From Bacteroidota bacterium (lineage in GTDB: Bacteria; Bacteroidota; Bacteroidia; Chitinophagales; Saprospiraceae), in NCBI GenBank assembly GCA_018969455.1, contig JAGWYI010000025.1, positions 1 through 16,268 on the forward strand: 16,268 nt of DNA, written 5' to 3'. Shown here in pieces: positions 6,642 to 13,679 of this stretch. The position numbers and the translations under genes are program-made. The stretch's first letter is position 1, and every line of letters starts with the position of its first letter. The notes beneath the pieces are model-generated. The model was not told the DNA's origin. It searched no databases and saw only the letters and a program-made list of their open reading frames with translations.

Positions 6642-8453
6642 ATGTTTCAATTGCTTCGTTATTACCGGCCGTTCAAACGCAATATTTTGCTGGCAATAGC
6701 GAGTAATTTGTTGATGTCGGCGTTTATGGTTGTCAGCATTCCTGTTTTACAGCCATTTTTACAAATCCTGTTTCAGGATGCACCGCAAGCCCCTGTCGCG
6801 CCACCTGTGCGCGGCTGGGGTTTTCGCCATTTGGAACAACAAAGTACCTGGTTTTTCCATCAATTGATTGCACAGCATGGCCGCGAGAAAGCGCTCATGC
6901 TGGTGTGTGTATTCCTGATATTGGTTTTTTTGGGGAAAAATTTGTTTCGGTATTTGTCTATGTATTTTCTGGCGCCGGTTCGAAATGGAATTGTGCGCGA
7001 CATCCGACAAAAACTGGTCAACAAGATGCTGCTGTTGCCACTTTCCTATTTTTCGGAGGAACGCAAAGGCGATTTAATGAGTCGGATATCCTCTGATGTG
7101 CAGGAAATTGAATGGAGCATTGTGGGTGTCATAGAGATGATTGCCCGGGAACCTCTGGTAATTCTGGGTAGCATTGCATTTATGGCATTTGTGTCTCCGC
7201 AATTGTTGCTTTTTGTGCTTGGTTTGATGGTTTTTTCCGGAATAATCATAGGCGGTGTGGGCAGAAGTTTGCGCCGTCAATCGGGTTCCGCCCAGCAGAA
7301 GTTGGGGAATCTGGGCGCCCTGATTGAGGAAACCCTGGGCGGATTGCGCATCATCAAGGGATTTAATGCAGAGCAATGGCAGGCACAACGCTATCTGAAC
7401 GAAAACGAGGCATATGCGCAAACCATGATCGGTTTGTACCGACGCAAAGACCTGGCTTCTCCACTTTCTGAATTTATGGGCATCTGTGTGGTGTCGGTAT
7501 TGCTCCTGTTTGGTTCTGCACAGGTATTTGCCGGAAATTTGACTGCTGCTACTTTTCTTACCTTTTTATATGCGTTTTACAATGTCATTGAACCTGCCAA
7601 ATCCTTATCAGGGGCTTTGTACAGTGTGCGAAAGGGTATGGGCGCACTTGAGCGGGTGCAGGAAGTACTTGATGCACCCATAGATATACAGGATCCGGAA
7701 AATCCTTTAGAGATGGGTATGTTTCAAGATTCGGTAGAGTTTCGAAATGTGTCCTTCAAGTATCCCAATGCCGACAAAGCGGCTGTCAGCAACATCAGTT
7801 TTCGGATTCCACGAGGTAAAATGGTGGCATTGGTGGGGGCATCCGGCGCCGGGAAAAGTACATTGGCTGATTTATTGCCCCGATTTTATGATGTACAGGA
7901 AGGCGGTATATATATAGATGGCGTAGATATAAGGAAGATGCGTTTAACCGATTTGCGTCGATTGATGGGCATCGTCAGTCAGGAAGCTATTTTATTCAAT
8001 GATACTGTTTTGAACAACATTGCCTTTGGAGCGGTTGAATTCGACCGGGCCGAACTGGAGCAGGCAGCCAAGGCAGCCAATGCTCATGCTTTTATTTCAG
8101 ATTTGCCTGAACAATATGAAACAAACATCGGCGACAGGGGCTCCAAGTTGAGCGGCGGTCAGCGCCAGCGACTTACCATTGCCCGCGCCTTGTTGAAAAA
8201 TCCGCCAATTTTAATTCTGGATGAGGCAACCTCGGCACTTGATTCCGAATCAGAACAACTTGTACAAGCTGCGCTCGATCATTTGCTTACCAATCGGACT
8301 GCACTGGTAATTGCGCATCGCCTCAGCACGGTACAATTTGCCGATGAAATTCTGGTGATGGATCAGGGCCGTATCATCGAACGCGGAACGCATGAAAGTT
8401 TGATGCAAACAGGTGGAACCTATCGAAAACTGGTTGAATTGCAGGCACTTTGA
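6642..8453 (+). CDS. MsbA-like ABC exporter (fused membrane and ATPase domains)
   Basis: A 603-residue half-transporter that should work as a homodimer in the inner membrane. The membrane domain spans about 1-330, with hydrophobic segments near 15-43, 84-110, 160-186, 188-206, 278-297 and 300-318. The ATPase domain follows: Walker A GASGAGKST (399-407), Q-loop Gln447 in VSQEAILFNDTVLNN, signature LSGGQRQRLTIARAL (504-518), Walker B ILILDEATSALD with Glu528, and H-loop His559 in IAHRLST. It resembles the lipid-A-core flippase MsbA, but a drug or peptide exporter cannot be excluded, so I give no symbol. A short Pro/Ala-rich stretch (47-57) in the first periplasmic loop is a local feature. The gene begins 34 nt after accC with no clear promoter, suggesting read-through from the lipid-synthesis genes. 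Confidence 0.9.
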   Translation: MFQLLRYYRPFKRNILLAIASNLLMSAFMVVSIPVLQPFLQILFQDAPQAPVAPPVRGWGFRHLEQQSTWFFHQLIAQHGREKALMLVCVFLILVFLGKNLFRYLSMYFLAPVRNGIVRDIRQKLVNKMLLLPLSYFSEERKGDLMSRISSDVQEIEWSIVGVIEMIAREPLVILGSIAFMAFVSPQLLLFVLGLMVFSGIIIGGVGRSLRRQSGSAQQKLGNLGALIEETLGGLRIIKGFNAEQWQAQRYLNENEAYAQTMIGLYRRKDLASPLSEFMGICVVSVLLLFGSAQVFAGNLTAATFLTFLYAFYNVIEPAKSLSGALYSVRKGMGALERVQEVLDAPIDIQDPENPLEMGMFQDSVEFRNVSFKYPNADKAAVSNISFRIPRGKMVALVGASGAGKSTLADLLPRFYDVQEGGIYIDGVDIRKMRLTDLRRLMGIVSQEAILFNDTVLNNIAFGAVEFDRAELEQAAKAANAHAFISDLPEQYETNIGDRGSKLSGGQRQRLTIARALLKNPPILILDEATSALDSESEQLVQAALDHLLTNRTALVIAHRLSTVQFADEILVMDQGRIIERGTHESLMQTGGTYRKLVELQAL

Positions 8454-8475
8454 CGAGAAACCATATCCTACCTCA

Positions 8476-8491
8476 AATCGATTGGTCGATT
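8476..8491 (+). terminator. Weak hairpin after the ABC exporter
   Basis: AATCGA and TCGATT (8476-8481, 8486-8491) form a 6-bp stem with a TTGG loop, 22 nt after the exporter stop. The stem is short and AT-rich and no clean T-run follows directly, so it would be a poor terminator. Confidence 0.2.
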
Positions 8492-8524
8492 CTTATCATA
8501 TTTTGAACGGTAAATTCCAAATTT

Positions 8525-8558
8525 TTGACATTTTCCTGAAAAATGTACCGTACCTTTG
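8525..8558 (+). promoter_or_regulatory. Bacteroidota-type promoter of the T9SS-secreted protein gene
   Basis: TTG (8525-8527) and TACCTTTG (8551-8558) match the -33/-7 pattern with a 23-nt spacer. The predicted start leaves a leader of about 80 nt before the ATG at 8648. The spacer contains the imperfect palindrome CATTTTCCTGAAAAATG (8529-8545), which could be an operator. Confidence 0.6.
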
Positions 8559-8647
8559 AAGCAGTTGTGCTCCGGGAAATGAGCCGCAACTACATACGAA
8601 TGGGAAACTTTTAATCACAAACCGATTTTTAAGCATCAAACCTTCCA

Positions 8648-9781
8648 ATGAAAAGAATGCTACTGGCTGTTTTTTCCGCCCTTTGTTTTGGCGCCTCTGC
8701 ACAGATTACCATTACCAATGCAGTTTTTCCCAATGTGGGTGATACCCTGCATTACGTAACCGACGCAGCACCGGATAATACCATCAACCCTGCAACCCCT
8801 CCAGGTGGGAGCCAAAATTGGGATTTTAGCGCCCTCAAACCCGATCAGCCATCCAAAGTGGTTTATAAAGCACCCAGTGCGGGCACTCACGCCGCTTCAT
8901 TCCCCGGCGCCGATTTGCTGGTTATTGGGCAAACCGGTGAATCTTATTACAACAAAACCAATACAAAAGTTGAATTGCTGGGCTATGCCGGTGGCGATCC
9001 GGCCAATTTTGGCGTACAAGTGTTGGCAAAATTCAATCCTGCCGTTACCATCCAGGCAAATCCGACCAATTTTTTTGATATCCTGACTCAAACGACCAAC
9101 CTGACAATTCCCTTCTCTACGGCAGGTTTACCGGATAGCTTGTTTGGTGGAATCAACATCGATTCGATGCGGGTTCGGATAAATACGCAGGCCTTGGCCG
9201 TGATGGATGCCTTTGGGAATTGCACCATTCCCGGTGGTACCTACCCGGTTTTACGCCAGAAACGCACCGAATATACCACCACAAAAATAGATGTAAAAGT
9301 GCCATTTTTGGGCTGGATCGATATCTCCACCTTCATTCCCAATGGAGGCGGATTTGGCAATTTCCTGGGTACCGATACGACTGTTACTTACCATTTTCTA
9401 AGCGGTACCCAAAAAGAAGAAATTGCAGTTGCCACGATGAGCAATGATTTGACCCAGGTAGAGTCGGTTTTATTTAAAGATAATATGACTACTGCTGTTG
9501 AGGATACCGATGCGCCCGGCAGCGCCGGCATTCAGGCATTCCCCAACCCGGCCGTGGAATGGGTGCGTTTCGATTGCAAAAATTTGCCTTCAGACTGGTA
9601 CACCCTCAAGATTTTCAATATTTTGGGTAAGGTAGTTTGGGTAAATGATTTTGAACTTTCGGGAAATAAGTCTATTCGTTTGGAGTTGCAAAGTTTCAAA
9701 AAAGGCACCTACCTGTACAGCCTGATCGATAGCAAGGGAAATGTGGTAGGAACCAAACGACTTGTTGTGGTTAAGCCTTAA
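8648..9781 (+). CDS. Secreted protein with type IX secretion sorting domain, function unknown
   Basis: A 377-residue protein of unknown function. It has a Sec signal peptide (MKRMLLAVFSALCFGASAQ, cleavage probably after Ala18) and a C-terminal Por/T9SS type A sorting domain at about 295-377: IQAFPNPAVEWVRF, then YTLKIFNILGKVVW, then FKKGTYLYSLIDSKG ending in KRLVVVKP. It should therefore cross the outer membrane through the type IX system and be cell-surface anchored or released. The middle part (20-290) is beta-rich, Thr/Pro/Gly-rich, with no catalytic motif I recognise. It has its own promoter upstream. It could be an adhesin or surface-layer component, but nothing in the sequence decides this. 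Confidence 0.9.
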   Translation: MKRMLLAVFSALCFGASAQITITNAVFPNVGDTLHYVTDAAPDNTINPATPPGGSQNWDFSALKPDQPSKVVYKAPSAGTHAASFPGADLLVIGQTGESYYNKTNTKVELLGYAGGDPANFGVQVLAKFNPAVTIQANPTNFFDILTQTTNLTIPFSTAGLPDSLFGGINIDSMRVRINTQALAVMDAFGNCTIPGGTYPVLRQKRTEYTTTKIDVKVPFLGWIDISTFIPNGGGFGNFLGTDTTVTYHFLSGTQKEEIAVATMSNDLTQVESVLFKDNMTTAVEDTDAPGSAGIQAFPNPAVEWVRFDCKNLPSDWYTLKIFNILGKVVWVNDFELSGNKSIRLELQSFKKGTYLYSLIDSKGNVVGTKRLVVVKP

Positions 9782-9791
9782 TTGTTCCGCA

Positions 9792-9821
9792 TTTGAATAC
9801 AATTCGCGCGATGTGTCTTTG
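9792..9821 (+). promoter_or_regulatory. Candidate promoter of the LuxR-type regulator
   Basis: TTTG (9792-9795) and TGTCTTTG (9814-9821), one base off TAnnTTTG, have an 18-nt spacer. A second candidate is TTG at 9831 with TATCTTG at 9856. Either would put the hairpin at 9922-9956 inside the 5' leader if translation starts at 9981. Confidence 0.35.
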
Positions 9822-9921
9822 TGTATGAAATTGGGCTTAATTCATTGACTATCAATATCTTGCGTGTCAATGAAAACTCCGATAAAGCGATTTTTCAGAA
9901 AACAACCAAACCGTTATAAGA

Positions 9922-9956
9922 AAGGGGCCATTGCGCAGGAAGCGAAATGGCCCCTT
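9922..9956 (+). promoter_or_regulatory. Perfect 11-bp hairpin in the leader of the LuxR-type gene
   Basis: AAGGGGCCATT (9922-9932) and AATGGCCCCTT (9946-9956) are perfect inverted arms, GC-rich at the core, with a 13-nt loop. The right arm ends 24 nt before the ATG at 9981. No T-run follows, so it is not a standard terminator; a translational or processing element fits better. If the gene instead starts at 9864/9870, the hairpin is coding. Confidence 0.55.
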
Positions 9957-9980
9957 GTGTGTACAAAAGCGTATTTCCGT

Positions 9981-10409
9981 ATGAAATTTGGGACCATTCT
10001 TCTATATGGCATTGTGTTGGGTCTGATTTTGGTTTTGCCCGCTTACTTCCAATACCAGTTTATGTTCATGACTTATGGCGTCGAATGGCATATCGGGTTC
10101 ATTGCCTTGTTGTTTTTGGTAATCGGGGTTTGGGTGGGCAATCAATTGTGGGCCAATCGCAAGCTGGAGTCGGCGCAAAACACTCCAATAGTGCGTTCAG
10201 GCAACCCGGGAGCACCAGGTTTGAGTCAGCGGGAATTTGAGGTATTGTGCGGTATAGCCGAGGGATTGAGCAACCAGGAGATAGCCTCAAAAATGCATGT
10301 GTCGCTCAACACCGTAAAAACTCATGTCGCCAATTTGTATGATAAATTGGATGTAAAACGGCGCACCCAGGCGGTACAAGTGGCAAAAACGCTGGGCTTG
10401 TTGTCTTAA
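9981..10409 (+). CDS. Membrane-anchored LuxR-type DNA-binding regulator
   Basis: A 142-residue protein with two membrane segments (about 4-22, FGTILLYGIVLGLILVL, and 36-54, WHIGFIALLFLVIGVWVG), a linker, and a C-terminal LuxR/GerE helix-turn-helix (80-142) containing LSQREFEVLCGIAEGLSNQE and VSLNTVKTHVANLYDKLDVKRRTQAV. There is no receiver domain, so it is not a normal response regulator; the membrane part may sense a signal or bind a partner. The frame is open upstream to GTG 9864 and ATG 9870, adding 37-39 residues. I prefer ATG 9981 because the Bacteroidota homologues I recall begin right at the first membrane helix and because a strong hairpin lies in the extension. Its downstream neighbour, DUF4199, may be functionally linked. 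The DNA target is unknown. Confidence 0.8.
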   Translation: MKFGTILLYGIVLGLILVLPAYFQYQFMFMTYGVEWHIGFIALLFLVIGVWVGNQLWANRKLESAQNTPIVRSGNPGAPGLSQREFEVLCGIAEGLSNQEIASKMHVSLNTVKTHVANLYDKLDVKRRTQAVQVAKTLGLLS

Positions 10410-10724
10410 TAACGATCTTGTTCTATCCGAAGTCCTGTATGGATTTCTTTTTCAGGTTGATTATTGGTTTACAATGATTTTGGGTGAAGACCATGCATAA
10501 AAGCACGCCGCGCGAAGCATAAAATTCCACCAATGCAGGAACCATAACCATCGTTTCAAGTTTTTGGCCTGAATGGCATTTGGAGCGTTGAAACCGCCTT
10601 GACCACGGGCTCACCCAAAAGCATGAATTTGTCAGTTCCCAGGCAAATCGCCCGAAAGTATGGGGGCAATTTACGTATTCGGCCTTTGTTTTGCCCCCAC
10701 ATTCAAAACTAAAACCAACTTTTT
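10410..10724 (+). other. 315-bp gene-free gap with nested inverted repeats
   Basis: No convincing coding sequence here. A 10-bp perfect inverted repeat, TTTTGGGTGA (10478-10487) and TCACCCAAAA (10611-10620), brackets 123 bp. Inside it GTTTCAA (10553-10559) pairs with TTGAAAC (10588-10594). A separate hairpin lies at 10661-10699. No exact TAnnTTTG motif was found for the DUF4199 gene. A minus-strand frame at 10423-10614 has no recognisable features. Confidence 0.4.
10661..10699 (+). promoter_or_regulatory. Hairpin in the leader of the DUF4199 gene
   Basis: TGGGGGCAA (10661-10669) and TTGCCCCCA (10691-10699) are perfect 9-bp inverted arms with a 21-nt loop. The right arm ends 25 nt before the ATG at 10725, almost the same distance as in the LuxR gene. 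No T-run follows. Confidence 0.5.
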
Positions 10725-11243
10725 ATGCAACGCACTGTAATTAAATTTGGCCTGTATTCAGGCATTTGTGCCGCTTTTCTTATGTTTTTGATGGCATATG
10801 CCCTCAACCATGGAGTTCCTTTTGACAATGCGGCGTATTATGGATATGCAGGAATGCTGATTAGCCTCGTCTTTGTATTTTTAGGGGTAAAAGCTTATCG
10901 AGACAAAATACAATTGGGAAACATCACATTTGGAAAAGCTTTTCAGGTAGGTATTTTGATAACACTGATTTCCTGTTTGATATATTCCCTGGCCTGGCTG
11001 TTGGTATATTACACGATGATGCCCGATTTTATGGACCGTTATGCCGCGTACTACAAGGCGAAAATGGAGGCACAAGGGCTTGACGCACAAATAATTGCCA
11101 CAAAAACGGCCGAATTGTTGAAGGCCAAGGCGATGTATGAAAACCCGCTTACCAATGTGGCCGTCACCTTTACCGAGCCTTTTCCAATAGGCCTGATGAT
11201 GACCTTATTGTCGGCCCTCATCTTGCGGCGCAGGCAAGAATAG
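10725..11243 (+). CDS. DUF4199-family membrane protein, function unknown
   Basis: A 172-residue inner-membrane protein of the DUF4199 family, widespread in Bacteroidota and without a known function. Four membrane segments are visible: about 6-26 (IKFGLYSGICAAFLMFLMAY), 38-56, 72-97 and 148-167. Between the third and fourth lies a charged stretch rich in Lys, Glu and Ala (102-140), with tyrosines and DRYAAYYKAKMEAQG. The segment LGNITFGKAFQVG (64-76) just before helix 3 is typical of the family. It follows the membrane-anchored LuxR gene on the same strand but with a 315-bp gap, so the two are probably separate transcripts or joined by a long leader. Confidence 0.82.
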   Translation: MQRTVIKFGLYSGICAAFLMFLMAYALNHGVPFDNAAYYGYAGMLISLVFVFLGVKAYRDKIQLGNITFGKAFQVGILITLISCLIYSLAWLLVYYTMMPDFMDRYAAYYKAKMEAQGLDAQIIATKTAELLKAKAMYENPLTNVAVTFTEPFPIGLMMTLLSALILRRRQE

Positions 11244-11328
11244 TATTAAATTTGGTTAAAAAAAGTGAAAGAGGGGTTAAGATAATGGAATTACCATCAA
11301 AAACTGCAACGGGCATTGTAACATTGTT

Positions 11329-11351
11329 GTCTTTATGATCGTCTTATGATC
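11329..11351 (+). repeat. Short direct repeat upstream of the beta-barrel gene
   Basis: GTCTTTATGATC (11329-11340) is followed at once by GTCTTATGATC (11341-11351), the same unit lacking one T. It may be a small tandem duplication or two adjacent regulator sites, 34 nt before the next start codon. Confidence 0.35.
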
Positions 11352-11385
11352 ACACCCATTTTGTTCAAAACCTAACTTTATTGTT

Positions 11386-12000
11386 ATGAGTACCAAGTCT
11401 TGCTTTATCGCATTTTTGATGATGATTTGCAGTTTTTCTGTATTTGCGCAGCGTGAGGAAACCCTTTTGGGCGACCGGAACTGGGGATTTTCAGGTATTT
11501 GGGGCGGCTATACCCACCAGTATACCCAGTTTAATTCCAGGGAAGCTTACAATCCAGGCGGATTTTTCGTGTTTGAATTTGGCAAAGCGCTTACCATTGG
11601 GTGGGGGCACAATGATTTGCAGGATCGTTTGATTTGGGAAGGAACCGACCGTAATTTTGATATACATACCAATTTTTTAAAATTAGGATATTCTTTTATC
11701 CCGTATAAAGCGGTACATCCTACTTTAAATGTTGATTTTGGCCGTGGGAAAATGCGTTTGGGTGATGTGAATGACCGGGTGGTATTGATTCAGCCGGCAG
11801 TGGGTGTTGAAATCAATGTATTTCGTTGGTTCCGTTTGGGGCTTGAAGGCGGTTATCGTTTTGTACAGGACTCTGATATCCCTGAAATCAGCGACAACAA
11901 TTTATCGGGTCCATTTGGGCAGGCGAGCCTTCGTTTCGGATTTTCCTGGGGTCGTTACCACAAGCGAAATGACTTGCGTTCCAAAACCAGTGCAGAATAG
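11386..12000 (+). CDS. Small outer-membrane beta-barrel protein, function unknown
   Basis: A 204-residue exported protein with a Sec signal peptide (MSTKSCFIAFLMMICSFSVFAQ, cleavage probably after Ala21). The mature part shows alternating hydrophobic and aromatic strands with Gly turns typical of small outer-membrane barrels: WGFSGIWGGYTHQYTQF, GGFFVFEFGKALTIGWG, THPTLNVDFGRG-like segments, VVLIQPAVGVEINVFRWFRLGLEGGYRF and a last strand QASLRFGFSWGRY. It then has a 14-residue charged tail rather than ending at the barrel strand. It has no T9SS sorting domain. Function is not visible. It is followed by a strong terminator, so it closes the plus-strand run starting at efp. Confidence 0.75.
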   Translation: MSTKSCFIAFLMMICSFSVFAQREETLLGDRNWGFSGIWGGYTHQYTQFNSREAYNPGGFFVFEFGKALTIGWGHNDLQDRLIWEGTDRNFDIHTNFLKLGYSFIPYKAVHPTLNVDFGRGKMRLGDVNDRVVLIQPAVGVEINVFRWFRLGLEGGYRFVQDSDIPEISDNNLSGPFGQASLRFGFSWGRYHKRNDLRSKTSAE

Positions 12001-12030
12001 GATCGGTTAAATTTGAGGCGTTCTTAAATT

Positions 12031-12069
12031 ACAGGCTATTTTCTGAAACAAATTCAGAAAGTAGCCTGT
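12031..12069 (+). terminator. Intrinsic terminator after the beta-barrel gene
   Basis: ACAGGCTATTTTCTGAA (12031-12047) pairs with TTCAGAAAGTAGCCTGT (12053-12069): a 17-bp stem with a single G-T wobble and a 5-nt ACAAA loop, followed by TTTTGG counting the last arm base. It lies 30 nt after the stop codon, as expected for a terminator, though the T-tract is short. Confidence 0.8.
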
Positions 12070-12111
12070 TTTGGCATTTGGAGGGAAGGACTTTGTTGTG
12101 CCGGGAGTTTG

Positions 12112-12198
12112 ATTACGACCTATACCAGGATTCGCCGGATTATGTGGATAAATCAGGGTGGATTTCGCTGATTTATTATGATTAATAAAGGTCGTTAT
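12112..12198 (+). repeat. GATT-periodic element with inverted-repeat ends
   Basis: ATTACGACCT (12112-12121) and AGGTCGTTAT (12189-12198) are inverted repeats matching 9 of 10 positions. Between and at their edges, GATT or GATA recurs at 12111, 12129, 12138, 12147, 12161, 12170 and 12180, mostly 9-10 bp apart. This looks like one copy of a dispersed intergenic repeat rather than a gene; similar GATT-rich intergenic repeats are known to me from other bacteria, but I cannot test copy number here. Confidence 0.5.
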
Positions 12199-12367
12199 GC
12201 ACAAAATCTGGCGGCGTAAAGTATAACAACGTCCGATTTCCGTTCTTTTGCGTTTTTTCTTGTTGGCATCTTGCCATGCTCAAATGCATCAAGCTTAAAA
12301 AATGCCGTGTTTTGTCATTTTACACCCCGGCAACAACTCAAATGTCGCAGCATTGGGTTATTCTTTG

Positions 12368-12375
12368 TATTTTTG
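12368..12375 (+). promoter_or_regulatory. Candidate -7 element of rocD
   Basis: TATTTTTG matches TAnnTTTG exactly and lies 35 nt before the rocD ATG, giving a leader of about 30 nt. There is no convincing TTG at the -33 position. Confidence 0.4.
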
Positions 12376-12410
12376 ACCAGACTTTTACCTAACCGGATAA
12401 AACCAGATCC

Positions 12411-13679
12411 ATGGAATTGCTTACCACCACCACCACCAGCCTTGCAGGCACAGCGGCCTATATTGCCCTTGAAGATCGATACAATGCCCACAATTACCAT
12501 CCGCTTCCGGTGGTGCTTGAACGCGGAGAAGGGGTTTACTTGTGGGACGTGGAGGGTAAGAGATATTTTGATTTTTTGTCGGCATACAGTGCTGTGAATC
12601 AGGGGCATTGTCATCCACGCATCATTCAGGCGCTGCTTAATCAGGCGCAGCGGCTTACGTTAACATCCCGGGCCTTTCACAACAATTTACTGGGTCAATA
12701 TGCCGAGTTTATGTGCCATTATTTCGGCTATGACCGCATGTTGCCGATGAATACGGGTGTAGAGGCGGTTGAAACAGCTTTAAAACTATGTCGCAAATGG
12801 GCGTATAAGGTGAAAGGCGTTCCGGAGGGGGCTGCGAAAATTCTGTTTGTGGAAGGTAATTTCCATGGTCGTACCATGAGTGTCATTTCCGGGTCGACAG
12901 ATCCCGGGGCCCGGCGCGGATTTGGTCCTTACATGCCGGGGATTGAGGTCATTCCGTACAATGATCTGGAGGCCCTGGAAGTGGCTTTACAAGATCCTGA
13001 TGTGGCAGGTTTTTTAGTAGAACCCATTCAGGGAGAGGCTGGTGTGTATGTACCTGATGCGGATTATTTGTCGCGGGCATATGCGCTTTGCAGGGCGCAC
13101 AATGTATTGTTTTTGGGTGATGAAGTTCAAACGGGAATTGCGCGTACCGGGCGGTTGTTGTGTTGTGATCATTTTGGGTTTCGGCCTGATGTGTTGATTT
13201 TGGGTAAGGCCATATCCGGTGGGGTGTTGCCGGTGAGTGCAGTTTTGGCTTCGGATGAGGTGATGGGTACCTTGAAGCCGGGCGAACACGGTTCTACGTT
13301 TGGAGGCAATCCGCTTGCTTGTGCGGTTGCCATGGAAGCGCTTAAGGTTGTGGAAGACGAAAATTTGGCTGCCAATGCCGAAAAGTTGGGTGAAATTTTC
13401 CGCACGCGCATGCGCGCGCTGCAACAAAATCGTCCGGATGTAATTTCCCAGGTCCGTGGAATGGGCTTGTTGAATGCGGTTGTGATCAAGGACACCGAGC
13501 AGAGTGCTACTGCCTGGAACATTTGCCTGGCGCTGGCCGAGCAGGGTTTGCTTGCCAAACCGACGCATGGCAACATTATTCGATTTGCTCCGCCACTTGT
13601 AATGACCGAATCACAACTTGATGATTGTTGTACCCTTATAGAGAAGGTTATTCACCTTCATCCGCCTATGTTGGGCTGA
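12411..13679 (+). CDS. rocD: Ornithine aminotransferase (ornithine-oxo-acid transaminase)
   Basis: A 422-residue class III PLP aminotransferase that turns ornithine and 2-oxoglutarate into glutamate-5-semialdehyde and glutamate, linking arginine/ornithine breakdown to proline and glutamate. Signs: HNYHPLPVVLERGEGVYLWD, FLSAYSAVNQGHCHPRI, MNTGVEAVETALKLCRKW, VEGNFHGRTMSVISGSTD, EPIQGEAGV, GDEVQTGIARTG with Asp237 for the PLP ring nitrogen, and LGKAISGG with Schiff-base Lys266, then GSTFGGNPLACAVAMEAL. SAYSAVNQGHCHP and the NTGVEAVETA stretch favour RocD over acetylornithine or GABA aminotransferase. Near the N-terminus five ACC codons in a row give Thr5-Thr9, a possible slippage tract. Its 3' end overlaps that of the opposing ndh gene by 22 bp. 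Confidence 0.95.
   Translation: MELLTTTTTSLAGTAAYIALEDRYNAHNYHPLPVVLERGEGVYLWDVEGKRYFDFLSAYSAVNQGHCHPRIIQALLNQAQRLTLTSRAFHNNLLGQYAEFMCHYFGYDRMLPMNTGVEAVETALKLCRKWAYKVKGVPEGAAKILFVEGNFHGRTMSVISGSTDPGARRGFGPYMPGIEVIPYNDLEALEVALQDPDVAGFLVEPIQGEAGVYVPDADYLSRAYALCRAHNVLFLGDEVQTGIARTGRLLCCDHFGFRPDVLILGKAISGGVLPVSAVLASDEVMGTLKPGEHGSTFGGNPLACAVAMEALKVVEDENLAANAEKLGEIFRTRMRALQQNRPDVISQVRGMGLLNAVVIKDTEQSATAWNICLALAEQGLLAKPTHGNIIRFAPPLVMTESQLDDCCTLIEKVIHLHPPMLG

Larger units (their letters stand above)
12001..12410 (+). other. 410-bp intergenic region before rocD
   Basis: It holds a strong terminator (12031-12069), an inverted-repeat-bounded GATT-periodic element (12112-12198), and a -7 promoter motif for rocD (12368-12375). 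The rest, about 12199-12340, shows nothing I can name. Short frames on both strands across it have no domain or signal features. Confidence 0.6.

Noticed and set aside
10423..10614. 63-residue minus-strand frame in the LuxR-DUF4199 gap
   Set aside because: No recognisable domain, signal peptide or promoter, and it crosses the nested inverted repeats; more likely non-coding.
12007..12204. 65-residue minus-strand frame before rocD
   Set aside because: It reads through both the terminator hairpin and the GATT-periodic element, so its sequence is explained by those structures.
12271..12597. 108-residue plus-strand frame overlapping the rocD start
   Set aside because: Runs out of frame into rocD; low-complexity Pro stretch comes from the ACC repeats of rocD.
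13014..13568. 184-residue minus-strand frame inside rocD
   Set aside because: Antisense shadow of a well-conserved gene; no family features.
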